A DNA stretch of 12,981 nucleotides from Giardia muris (GCA_006247105.1 VDLU01000043.1:1-12981); one strand, 5' to 3'; positions 1-7,625 are shown, counted from the stretch's first letter. Translations and numbers: made by a program. Notes: generated by a model not told the origin, from the letters alone.

Positions 1-15
1 ATTGTCCGGGATTCC

Positions 16-47
16 CCTGGATTTTCATTAGTAAATATTAATCCAGG
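16..47. repeat. AT-rich inverted repeat in the IGS (first copy)
   Basis: The arms CCTGGATT (16-23) and AATCCAGG (40-47) are perfect 8-bp inverted repeats around a 16-bp AT-rich loop. This is the only clearly AT-rich pocket in the spacer. It could form a hairpin or ease DNA unwinding. No function is established. Confidence 0.6.
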
Positions 48-60
48 AGGATCTGGAGAC

Positions 61-187
61 CTGGGGGTTGGGGGGACGAGTCAGACGGATGTGGGAGAGG
101 GCTCCCCGACGTGGTAGAGGGATGGGGGGAGTGTGTGCAGGCGTGGGGAGGGCTGAGGGAGGAAGGGGGGAGGCCTGAGAGGGGGGG
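61..187 (+). repeat. G-run tract with quadruplex potential (first copy)
   Basis: The plus strand carries many runs of three to seven G separated by short spacers, for example at 124-129, 165-170 and 181-187. Several sets of four neighbouring runs would fit a G-quadruplex. The plus strand is the template for the rRNA-sense strand, so any read-through transcript here would be C-rich. The effect on transcription or replication is unknown. Confidence 0.55.
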
Positions 188-212
188 CCACGAGGTGATT
201 CAAGAGGAGTCA

Positions 213-276
213 GGGGGCATGGGGGGCATGAGGGGGCATGAGGATCCATGAGGATCCATGAGAGGGGCCAGGGGGA
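213..276 (+). repeat. Short GGGGGCATGAG / CATGAGGATC direct repeats (first copy)
   Basis: Three copies of GGGGGCATG occur at 213-239, followed by tandem CATGAGGATC units (238-257) and a further partial unit, in a G-rich plus strand. Two of the G runs here differ in length by one base between the two rDNA units. No function is visible. Confidence 0.55.
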
Positions 277-300
277 TCCACGAGAGGAGTGGGGGGGCTG

Positions 301-455
301 GGGACGCGATGAGAGCGATGAGAGATGACGGGGGACGATAAGAGATGATAAGAGACGATAAGGGACACGAGACACGATAAGGGACGATAATAAGTGATGA
401 GAGGTGATGAGAGACGCGGGAGATGCGAGAGATGCGAGGGACACGGAGACGCGGG
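301..455 (+). repeat. Degenerate GATGAGA/GATAAGA minisatellite (first copy)
   Basis: The plus strand is purine-rich and built from degenerate 7-12 bp units of the form GATGAGA, GATAAGA or GATAAGGGAC, about a dozen of them, ending in two GAGATGCGA units near 419-437. On the rRNA-sense strand this reads as a pyrimidine-rich TCTTATC/TCTCATC series. Degenerate short arrays downstream of the LSU can hold terminator or replication-fork-barrier sites in other eukaryotes, but nothing here shows such a role directly. Confidence 0.6.
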
Positions 456-699
456 CCGCCCGGGGACGCAGACACGCCCAGTCAGTGGCCGGTGCCCACA
501 GTGGCCTCGCCCTTCGGGCCGCCCCTTCGGTCCCCCTCTGAGGGGGCCCGTCGCTTCGGCGCCCCTCCGGTCCTAAACTTGAATGAAGGAGAAAGCGGGA
601 AGGGTTCCCTCCCGTCTGGAATGATGAGCGTCGTCCCGGGCCCCATGGACCCACTACCTCTACTCGTGCCCTCGGGGGCCCGTTCGATCGTCCGTCCGA

Positions 700-1600
700 T
701 GACCCGTGGGGGCCTGAAAGTCCCATGCCGTGTCCGATCTTCACCCTCTGAAGGATCCGTGAGGGACCCGATCGATGAAGGGGGCCCGCCCCGTGGGGGA
801 GTCCCCGTCCATGGATATGAGGCCCGGGCCCCATATGATGACCCGGATCCCCCTGATGACCCGGTCCATGTGGCCCGTATGAGGGGACGTGAAGGCCCCC
901 TGGATCCTGTCCCGTGAGGACCGGACGGACCCCCGACCGAAGGAACCCCCATCCGTATGATGGACCACACCCCCACCCATGAAGGTCCATGGACCTATGG
1001 GGGGAGGCCCCGTTCGTCTTGAAGGACCCCGTGAGGGCCCCGGGAGCCCCCGTCCCTCGTATGATGGAGCCATGACCCCCCGTACCCGTACGATGATCCC
1101 GTGAGGGCTTGGGCCCCCCATTATAATCCCGTGAGGGTCCGGCCCGAGACCCCAGAGATTCAAGGGGACCCCACGGGGATCCCCTGGCCCCCGTGGACCT
1201 CCGTCCCGTTCATGGAGGACTCGAGGGGGACCTGTGAGGGTCGAGGGGGACCCCGGACCCCAATGGGGAAGATGGTCCCCCATCCCATTCGATGACCCAC
1301 CCCCGAGGGGACCGTGGCCCCCCGAAGGCCCATCCATATGACCACATGGTCCGATGACCCGGATCCCTCGAAGGAGGGCGGGGGGGTCGGACCCCAGTCC
1401 CCGTCCCCCGATGGAGCCATGAGCCCCCCCCGTGTGAGGGCCCACCCCGTGAGGGACCGGGCCCCCCGTCCCCGTTCATCTTGAAGGACTTCAAGGGCCC
1501 CATGGACCCAGGGGACCCCCGGGGACACCTCGAATGACCCCTGGAGGGAAGGCCCCCGTGAGGACCCATGTGGACTCCCGGGCCAGGGCATGGACCCCCG
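700..1600. repeat. Degenerate CCGTGAGGG-type repeat field (first copy)
   Basis: The motif CCCGTGAGGG, or a variant such as CCCGTGAGGA, GTGTGAGGG or CTGTGAGGG, recurs at least nine times: near 758, 911, 1029, 1098, 1128, 1232, 1431, 1447 and 1557. It is interleaved with related CCCGTATGATG, GATGACCCGG and CCATGGACC words. Spacing is irregular, so this is an old, decayed simple repeat field rather than a clean tandem array. It makes many long open frames by chance. Confidence 0.6.
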
Positions 1601-1839
1601 ATCCGTTCCGTGCCCAGGGGGACGGCCGTGGGCCCACGGGGGACCCCTGTACGACCCCCCGTTCGAGGGACCCGCGGACCCGCCCTCGCCCCTCCGGTCT
1701 TTTGATCTCGAGTCCGGATCCAAAATCCACTGTAACCGTTCCAAATCTGGTATCCTTCTGTAGGCCCCCGTACCCGGGCCTTCGACCCACGGGGGTCTGA
1801 TCTCGCTTCAGGTCGATCCGGGCGGGGGACGCCCCCCCT

Positions 1840-2110
1840 TGGGGCCCTCACCCCCCTGGTATGACCCTCGGCGCCTCAAGTCTCACCCCTCGGGGATGCC
1901 CCCTTACGACCGGGGGCCCTCACCCCCCTGGTCCCACGACCGGAGGGGAGCCCTTCCCACCCCCCTGGTATGACGGGGGATGCCCTCACCCCCCTTCAGG
2001 TCTTCCTCGGGGCGGGGGGCCTCGCTTCCGGCCCCCCCTTCGGGTCTCACGACCCTCGGGGGGTTGTTCCGGCCCTTCCCTCACCCCCTCAGGTCTTCGA
2101 CCCTCGGGGG
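1840..2110. repeat. C-rich repeats immediately downstream of LSU (first copy)
   Basis: Three copies of CACCCCCCTGGT lie at about 1849-1860, 1921-1932 and 1959-1970; the first and third continue into ATGAC. The first two are preceded by GGGGCCCT. Two further units contain TCAGGTCTTC (about 1996-2006 and 2089-2099), and CTCGGGG words are frequent. The array begins within a few bases of the inferred LSU 3' end, so it would lie in or next to the 3' ETS. A processing or termination role is possible by position only. Confidence 0.6.
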
Positions 2111-2115
2111 CTCGG

Positions 2116-2391
2116 GGGGAATGCCAACCCGAACCAAACCTCAGGCGGTCGCAAGAAGCTCCACGCCGTACAGTAGGTCGGAGAAAAGGGTCGTCAACCC
2201 GGGCGAATCGAGGGGAAGCCCCTCAACCCATGCGAGTAGGTGGGATGGACACTTAGAGGCGTTCAGTGCTAGTCCCCCGAGCGCGACAGACCGGCACTGT
2301 CAAGTCAAACAACCGGGAGATCGGAGGCTCGCGACGGGTGTTCCTCTCGTACTGACCCGACGTACTGGACGCATGGAGATGGTCGGTAGGA

Positions 2392-2435
<44 letters not shown>

Positions 2436-2485
2436 CCTTAGACGGGTGAACAATCCGACGCTTCCGCACCGATGCATGCGGACGG

Positions 2486-2529
<44 letters not shown>

Positions 2530-2531
2530 GG

Positions 2532-2575
<44 letters not shown>

Positions 2576-3020
2576 TCACCTCCACGCTCGGATTACCGGA
2601 GCGGTTGAAGGATCGTTAGGCCACGCTTTCACGGCAAGTACCGGGACAGGGGGTACTAGTCAAGTAAGCTTATGCCCTTATGCTCCACGTGAGGTTTCCG
2701 ACCTCACTGAGCTTACCATAGGACGCCTGCGGTGTGATCTAGCAGGCGCGCCGCCCCAGCCAAACTCCCCATCCGACCGTGTGCCGATGTAAGTCGGTGA
2801 GTGGGATGGTGAACAACGTCAGGGTATCTCATGGAAGCGGCCTCCCCTGTATGCTGCACCGATGATCCCATCCCCCAGGATCGGATTGGAGTCAAGCTCA
2901 AAAGGGTCTTCTTGCCCCGCCGACCAACACCCGCCCGTTCCCGGGTCTGTAGGTTCACGGAGGCATGACTTGGGACAGTGGGATCCTCGTTGATCCATTC
3001 ATGCACGTCGGAAATTACCC

Positions 3021-3072
<52 letters not shown>

Positions 3073-4803
3073 AGGGCTTGGATGAACCTCTTCATGGTGA
3101 CGGTCATGGCACTGGGCAGAAATCACGTCGTGTACGCATCCATGACGACTGGCACGACGCTATGTTGTTAGTAGACAGTCGGGATCCCTCGGTCCGTGCC
3201 GGTTCTGATCGATCAGAGCCACTCCTTCTCCCGAGGTTACGGAGCTAGTTTGCCGACTTCCCTGAGTCATGGTCTCTCCCGCCTAGAGGCTGATCACCTT
3301 GGAGTCCTGTTGCGGTTGTGGTACGATCAGGATGGGGGGGACACAACGGGTTTCATGGATGACCGAAGGGACATGTGATCCATCATGGCCATGCACGACC
3401 TGAAGTACTACTGGCCATGGGGGGACTGGGGTAGGACGGGATGACTCCCACCATGTGCTTCGTTCATGTACCGTTGTGAAAGGATGTCACCAAGACCCCA
3501 TCATACCACCGGGATGTTAACCGGTCAGCCCTATCGTCCTGTGAGGATGACCCCATGGTACGGCGTACACCATCGGACTTAGGATCGTGTCACCCGTATC
3601 TGATCGACAGGGATACGGAACCCATCTCCACGTCAGGCCTCCAGATGGAGTAATGGCTACTACTACCGAGATCAGCAATCATGACTCGATCCACCACGTG
3701 TCACCCCATGGCTTCGACTCGATCATGACGACCTCCTACCCGAGACACATCTCGGTCGGGTTCCGATCGTATGCTTCGGCGTGTTCCATTTTCCGGGCCC
3801 CTCGATTCGGCTGGTGGGTTGTTACACACTCCTTAGAGGCTTCCTACTGTTAAGGCCACCTTCCAGCTGTCACGATCGACGGACACCGTTTGATCGAGCA
3901 TACACTTCCACACCTTCCCCCGACTGTCGGTTCATCCCGTCTTGCCCGTCCTGCTTACCAGGAGAGGCCCACTCGACATCAACACTGTTGAGGGGGCCCA
4001 CACAAGTTGGCCCCGCTCCACCCTTGTTCATGGTTCGAGGGGTGGATAAGGAGTGACCTCCCTACTCCCACCGATCGTGGCCTTACCTAGGGCAGCTGTT
4101 CATGATGTCGGCTATCCTGGGAGACATTTCGGAGGTAACCAGCTACCAGGTGGTTCGATGAGTCTTTCGCCCCTACACTCAACTCGACCGAGCGATTTGC
4201 ACGTCAGCACCGGGATGGGCCTCCACCAGGCTTTCGTCTGGCTTCACCCTGGTCAAGTGTAGATCACCACCTTTCGGGTCTAGGACCGATCGCTCTGCCC
4301 TTGTAAGGGGCCCCTTGAAGTCTTGACTTCCCTTTGCCACATGACTCGCGATCGGTCCTAACTCCTCGGTCCGTGTTTCGAGACGGGCCCGACCAATCGA
4401 TCATCGACAGGTCGGGAGTCGCCTCCCGGGTTCAGGGTCTTTTGACGTGCCTGGGTCGGCATCCTTCTCACCTTTCGTTCGCACTACTTGGTCCTCTATC
4501 GGTCTCGGGGCGGTATTTAGCCTTAGAAGGGTACCACCTCCTCTTCCCTCTACACTCTCAAGCAGAGGTACTCGTCGTTGGGGTTGTGTCCATCCCTACG
4601 GGACTGGCACCCTCCTTGGTGTGGGTTTCAACCCATCTTCGGGTTTAGGACATCCCCCCAGTCCTCACAACGCTCATCGCTTCGAGGTCGGACTACTCCT
4701 GGATCGCTCGCCGCTAATCAAGGAATCCCGGTTGGTGTCTTCTCCTGGGCGTACTGATATGCTTAAGTTCCACCCGTCATCTTCATCGGAGTGGGGGGGG
4801 ATC
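2116..4803 (-). rRNA. Large subunit (28S-like) ribosomal RNA, complete
   Basis: This is the catalytic RNA of the 60S ribosomal subunit, about 2,688 nt, very short for a eukaryote (yeast about 3,396) but as expected for Giardia. Universal landmarks on the minus strand, 5' to 3', are: GAACTTAAGCATATCAGTA near the 5' end (4752-4770); the ACACGGACC region of domain II (4361-4388); GGGAGTTTGGCTGGGGCGGC in domain V (2749-2768); the peptidyl-transferase segment around GGGATAACTGGCTTGT (2543-2571); the sarcin-ricin loop AGTACGAGAGGAAC (2340-2353); and CTGAACGCCTCTAAG (2252-2266). The 5' end was set by pairing with the 5.8S 3' end. The 3' end was set by resemblance of 2131-2154 to the last segment of yeast 25S, with an uncertainty of about 20 nt. 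No intron is evident. Confidence 0.95.
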
Positions 4804-4850
4804 CTCATCTCATTCCCCATCGTTCAACCCCTCGAACAACCCAGTTCGTA
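4804..4850 (-). other. Internal transcribed spacer 2 (first unit)
   Basis: This spacer of about 47 nt is removed when the 5.8S and LSU rRNAs are matured. It is bounded by the complementary 5.8S 3' end (4851-4872) and LSU 5' end (4783-4803), which would fold together and leave this segment as the loop. It is extremely short against the 150-250 nt or more of most eukaryotes, which fits a diplomonad. Ends are accurate to about 5 nt. Confidence 0.8.
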
Positions 4851-4974
4851 GATCACCCCACCACCCCGATGATCCATTCGAAGATCGATGTCACGTGCTT
4901 GGACCACATCGAGTATCGTCGTCAGCCACGTCCTTCATCGTCCCCCGAGCCAAGGCATCCACCGGGTCGCGTCA
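4851..4974 (-). rRNA. 5.8S ribosomal RNA (first unit)
   Basis: This RNA of about 124 nt belongs to the 60S subunit and base-pairs with LSU. The minus strand shows GGATGCCTTGG about 14 nt from the 5' end, aligning with the universal GGATCTCTTGG. It is followed by CGATGAAGGACGTGGC, aligning with the hallmark CGATGAAGAACGCAGC. The 3' terminal 22 nt (4851-4872) are complementary to the first 21 nt of LSU, the expected intermolecular helix, with about 19 of 22 positions paired. It is shorter than the usual 155-160 nt because the 3' half is reduced. The 5' end is placed by alignment and may be off by about 5 nt. Confidence 0.9.
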
Positions 4975-5010
4975 TCTCATTGCCTTCATCCTCGTACCTT
5001 CCCTCTCGAT
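4975..5010 (-). other. Internal transcribed spacer 1 (first unit)
   Basis: A spacer of about 36 nt lies between the SSU 3' end and the 5.8S 5' end. It is among the shortest ITS1 lengths expected for a eukaryote and matches the compact Giardia arrangement. Ends are inferred from the flanking rRNA boundaries. Confidence 0.78.
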
Positions 5011-6440
5011 GGATCCATCCGCAGGTTCACCTACGGATACCTTGTTACGACTTCTCCTTCCTCCAAGCCTCGCGGTTCGTCCCTGTTCGGTTCATCCCTC
5101 CCAGGAGCTCGCCAGAAGACCCAGTCGGTAGGAGCGACGGGCGGTGTGTACAAGGGGCAGGGACGTATCCGGCGTAGATTGATGACCTACGCCTACTAGA
5201 CATTCCAGGTTCACGAGGACGTTCCAGTCCACGATCCCAACCACGTGGGGGTTTGATCTCATCAAGCTTCACAACTCGACGTGGTTTCATCCCCACAGTG
5301 TAGTACGCGTGCAGCCCAGGGCGTCTAAGGGCATCACAGACCTGTTATCGCCCCACCTTCCTCCAATTCACCATTGGCGGTCCCATCCAGGTTAGGGTCT
5401 CGCTCGTTGTCGCAGTCAAGCAGACGGCTCAAGCCACGGGCTGTGAACGGCCATGCACCACCACTCGTACGATCACGAAGGTCCTCTCAACCGTCGATCC
5501 TCCGTACGTCTGGGCCTGGTAAGGTGTTCGCGTTGAGTCAAATTGAGCCGCAGACTCCACGTCTGGTGGTACCCCTCCGTCAATGCCTTCAAGTTCCAGC
5601 CTTGCGGCCATACTCCCCCCAGAGCCCGTACCCTGATCGGTTTCCCTTCGATCCTGACGACCTGGCCAGTCTCTCGGTGGCATCGTTTACGCCCGGGAAT
5701 ACGGTGGTGTCTAATCGCCTTCTCGCCCCCGGGCTTCGTCCTGGTTCGACTGATATGGTCTTGGCAAGTGCCTACGCCTTTGTCTGTCTTGGTCGGATCA
5801 TCCTATTTCACCCGTCCCCCACCAATACACATGCCCTTACCCATTCACCTTCATGTCCGTCCCGGGCTTTCTCGTACTCACTCCCGCCTTAAGCGCTCCT
5901 CTTTCCTCCCGGCTGGACGTCTCGACTCCGGACGTTTTAACTGCAACAGCGCCGTACGACGCCTGCCGAGCTGGAATTACCGCGGCTGCTGGCACCAGAC
6001 CTTTCCCTCGACTTGTGCTGGGGTCATCTACCCCCCAGTCTTCCCATTTCATGGGATCCCCCGTTGCTGCCTCACGCCTTCACGCATTGGGCAAGTTCCG
6101 CGCCTGCTGCCGTCCTTGGATGTACGGGCCGTCTCTCAGGCCCGTTCTCCGGAGTCAAACCCTGATCCTCCGCCAGGCATCATCCCCTCCGTAGACCACT
6201 ACTCTACCGACTAGGTAATACCTCGGAACCTCATCCGGGCATTCGCTCCATCGCGTGCTTTCCTTCCCCGCTCTTGAGCACTCGTCTTGGCGCTGGGTTG
6301 CCAGCGGTATCCGTCTAGCCTTCACCCCCGGTCAGACTCGTACCGTTGTACCGAGCCGTCCGCCACTTCATACCTCGTGTCCGCTTGCATGGCTTTTGTC
6401 CTTGGGGGTAGCGTAGTACTCCGGCAGGATCAACCGGATG
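5011..6440 (-). rRNA. Small subunit (18S-like) ribosomal RNA, complete
   Basis: This is the RNA of the 40S subunit, about 1,430 nt, close to the size of bacterial 16S and typical of Giardia. On the minus strand it starts CATCCGGTTGATCCTGCCGG (6440 downward). It carries the 530 loop GTGCCAGCAGCCGCGGTAAT (5977-5996), the 900-region GAACTTGAAGGCATTGACGG (5577-5596), GGTGGTGCATGGCCGTTC (5445-5462), GGAGGAAGGTGGGG near 5351-5364, the decoding-site motif TTGTACACACCGCCCGTCGC (5134-5153) and GTAGGTGAACCTGCGGATGG near the 3' end. The variants CTTGAAGGCATTGACGG and GATAACAGGTCTGTGATGCC fit Giardia as I remember it. The 3' end after GGATGGATCC is inferred. No insertion, intron or break is visible. Confidence 0.97.
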
Positions 6441-6559
6441 GTCTGTCGATCGGTCGATCCGTCCGTTGTGGGCCGGCCCTTCCGTCCTCTCGTCGTACGA
6501 TCCACACTCGTCGTCGGGTGGGTCTTCTCGTCCCGGTCCGGCCTCGTCGTGCCTTCCCT
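6441..6559 (-). other. Candidate 5' external transcribed spacer
   Basis: The roughly 119 bp between the SSU 5' end and the nearest promoter-like CTACTATAGGG would form a short 5' ETS if transcription starts at that element. It contains a reiterated GATCGACCGATCGACAGACC-type sequence just upstream of the SSU (6441-6460). The start site is inferred from motif resemblance only. Confidence 0.4.
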
Positions 6560-6608
6560 ATAGTAGCCGAAAATCGGCCTCCATCTTTGGGCCACTTATT
6601 GAAGGTCT
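6553..6608 (-). promoter_or_regulatory. Candidate RNA polymerase I core promoter (repeat copy 1, SSU-proximal)
   Basis: On the minus strand this element reads AATAAGTGG, a spacer, GATGGAGGCCGATTTTCGGC, then CTACTATAGGGAAGG. The TATAGGG core (6556-6562) resembles the TATAT(A/G)GGG initiation motif of plant rDNA. GCCGA/TCGGC is a perfect 5-bp inverted repeat next to it. The element lies about 115 bp upstream of the SSU, is repeated twice more upstream, and is more conserved than its surroundings. Its role as a promoter is an inference from position and repetition. Confidence 0.45.
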
Positions 6609-6733
6609 CTAGGTGGGGGTTGTGGTCCTTCTTCCCCAGCTCACTCCCCTCCCTGCGACGGCACTTCGTTCAGGACCGGGCGAGGGGGGGAGGGAGGAAG
6701 ACCGAGGGGGGAGGGGGCCGTTCGGAGGGGGCC

Positions 6734-6873
6734 TCCTCCCCGTCCGATTTGGGGGCCTCTCGCCCCTCCCCCCGTTCGATTTGAGGGGGGGCGGGCCCTG
6801 GAGCCCTCCTCCCCGTCCGATTTGGGGGCCTCTCGCCCCTCCCCCCGTCCGATTTGAGGGGGGGCGGGCCCTC
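6734..6873. repeat. 73-bp tandem duplication with internal half-repeats
   Basis: Two units begin with TCCTCCCCGTCCGATTTGGG at 6734 and 6807, a period of 73 bp. The second unit is recognisable to about 6873. They differ by one T/C (TTCG versus TCCG) in the shared part. Each unit holds two related half-units centred on CCGTCCGATTTG followed by a G run, so the array looks like four diverged copies of a 36-37 bp element. It sits between promoter-like copies 1 and 2. Duplicated elements in this position act as enhancers in some rDNA spacers, but that is unproven here. Confidence 0.85.
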
Positions 6874-6916
6874 GGCCGGCCTCGCCCCTTCGGGCCCCCG
6901 GGCCCCGGCCTCCTGG

Positions 6917-6970
6917 CCCCTACAGTAGCGGAAAGTCGGCCTCCACCTTTCGTCCACTTATTGAGGGTCC
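6917..6970 (-). promoter_or_regulatory. Promoter-like repeat copy 2 (possible spacer promoter)
   Basis: This copy is closely similar to the SSU-proximal element: minus-strand AATAAGTGGACGAAAGGTGG, GCCGACTTTC and CTACTGTAGGGG. Similarity extends on both sides. The GGACCCTCAATAAG flank matches copy 1, and a GCACTTCGT block lies about 50 bp further on in both (6662-6670 and 7013-7021), so the duplicated block is about 110-140 bp. TATAGGG has become TGTAGGG and one palindrome base is changed, so it may be a weaker or decayed copy. Confidence 0.4.
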
Positions 6971-7052
6971 CCAGGTGACCCCTCCGATCCTTCTCCTCCC
7001 CGCCCCGCGGCAGCACTTCGTCCCCCGTCCCCCGGGGCCCGGCCTTCCTCCT

Positions 7053-7098
7053 TCCCCTATAGTAGCCGAAAGTCGGCCTCCATCTTTCGTGCACTTTC
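7053..7098 (-). promoter_or_regulatory. Promoter-like repeat copy 3 (possible spacer promoter)
   Basis: This is the SSU-distal copy of the element. The minus strand carries GTGCACGAAAGATGGAGGCC, then GACTTTCGGC and CTACTATAGGGG. The CTACTATAGGG core and the GCCGA/TCGGC inverted repeat are intact, as in copy 1. Similarity stops at about 7098, where unique sequence begins. It lies about 620 bp upstream of the SSU. Spacer promoters upstream of the gene promoter are known in insects and vertebrates; whether this is one is an inference. Confidence 0.4.
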
Positions 7099-7412
7099 TG
7101 CTCGATTTTAGGTGTAAGTTGGTGTCCGAAGTCGAGTTTCAAAAAATGGCCCACCAGGCCTCGACCCGTCCCCGGCCCAGGAGCGTCCCGGGAGCCCCCC
7201 GACCCCCCAAAGATCGCTCATAGGCCCCCACAAGGCCCTTAGGTGGCCCCTCCATCCCTCTCGACCCGTCCCCAAGGATGACCCCATCCAACTCCCCTGC
7301 CATCCCCACGACCCCCACGGCCCTCCCACTGCGTGCACAGTCACGTAACACCGTCGTAAGGGTGCAGGGGGGACGGGAGTCCCATGGGACGAGATGATGG
7401 ATCGAACCCTCT
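7099..7412. other. Unique spacer segment without recognised features
   Basis: About 310 bp of moderately GC-rich, C-rich plus strand. I see no repeat longer than a few bases, no RNA gene and no credible coding frame. It separates the promoter-like repeats from the AT-rich inverted repeat. Confidence 0.6.
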
Positions 7413-7427
7413 ATTGTCCGGGATTCC

Positions 7428-7459
7428 CCTGGATTTTCATTAGTAAATATTAATCCAGG
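7428..7459. repeat. AT-rich inverted repeat in the IGS (second copy)
   Basis: This is identical to 16-47, with the arms CCTGGATT and AATCCAGG around the same 16-bp AT-rich centre. Its conservation between units is expected from the tandem arrangement and is not independent evidence of function. Confidence 0.6.
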
Positions 7460-7472
7460 AGGATCTGGAGAC

Positions 7473-7600
7473 CTGGGGGTTGGGGGGACGAGTCAGACGG
7501 ATGTGGGAGAGGGCTCCCCGACGTGGTAGAGGGATGGGGGGGAGTGTGTGCAGGCGTGGGGAGGGCTGAGGGAGGAAGGGGGGAGGCCTGAGAGGGGGGG
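7473..7600 (+). repeat. G-run tract with quadruplex potential (second copy)
   Basis: This is the counterpart of 61-187. One G run (7536-7542) is a base longer than in the first unit. The plus strand again has many G runs in close series. Confidence 0.55.
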
Positions 7601-7625
7601 CCACGAGGTGATTCAAGAGGAGTCA

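Larger units (their letters stand above)
1..2115. other. Intergenic spacer, LSU-downstream part (first unit, partial)
   Basis: This is non-coding spacer downstream of the LSU 3' end, left-truncated by the window. It contains, from the LSU outwards (right to left): CCCCCCTGGT repeats, a unique stretch around 1600-1840, degenerate CCGTGAGGG repeats, a stretch without clear repeats around 456-690, a GATRAGA minisatellite, a G-run tract and an AT-rich inverted repeat. Open frames of up to 320 codons occur, but they are rich in Gly, Pro, Arg and Ser, resemble no protein family I know, and are altered by one-base homopolymer differences between the two units. The 3' ETS and the RNA polymerase I termination site should lie here, but I cannot locate them. 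Confidence 0.85.
1..7412 (-). repeat. Complete rDNA tandem repeat unit, 7,412 bp
   Basis: Overview entry. The sequence at position 1 (ATTGTCCGGGATTCCCCTGG) recurs at 7413, and from there the window repeats collinearly to its end. The offset between copies drifts from 7412 to 7417 and back to 7416 through six one-base length differences, so the units are otherwise almost identical. Each unit carries one SSU-5.8S-LSU transcription unit on the minus strand plus about 3.1 kb of spacer. Head-to-tail units with near-perfect identity are the usual product of concerted evolution of nuclear rDNA. The unit is larger than the roughly 5.6 kb unit known for Giardia intestinalis, and the extra length is in the spacer. 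The repeat itself is certain; the choice of position 1 as its boundary is arbitrary. Confidence 0.97.

Noticed and set aside
28..990. A 320-codon open frame on the minus strand of the spacer
   Set aside because: Its product is low-complexity (Gly, Pro, Arg, Ser), matches no family I know, and its counterpart in the second unit (7623-8405) is only 260 codons because of one-base G-run differences. It is a by-product of GC-rich repeats.
741..1851. Overlapping minus-strand frames of 194-234 codons, repeated at 8156-9302
   Set aside because: Several frames of the same DNA are open at once, which is typical of stop-poor GC-rich sequence. They are Gly/Pro/Arg-rich, with no domain, and lie in the CCGTGAGGG repeat field.
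1861..2420. Plus-strand frames running from the spacer into LSU, repeated at 9277-9837
   Set aside because: They are antisense to the conserved LSU 3' domain, and their frames differ between the units because of run-length changes.
3196..6784. Many plus-strand frames of 60-223 codons across LSU, 5.8S and SSU
   Set aside because: All are antisense to highly conserved rRNA, whose conservation is explained by the RNA. No frame shows a protein motif.
6734..6873. A CRISPR-like or mobile-element array
   Set aside because: There are only two 73-bp units with no unique spacers between them, no terminal inverted repeats and no transposase. It is a simple tandem duplication.
6609..7154. A 181-codon minus-strand frame over the promoter-like repeats
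   Set aside because: It covers G/C-run tandem repeats and encodes a repetitive Gly/Pro/Arg product. The repeats explain the lack of stops.
7393..7408. GGGTTCGATCC on the minus strand, resembling a tRNA T-loop or B box
   Set aside because: There is no T-stem pairing around it, no acceptor or anticodon arm, and no A box upstream on that strand, so it is a chance match.
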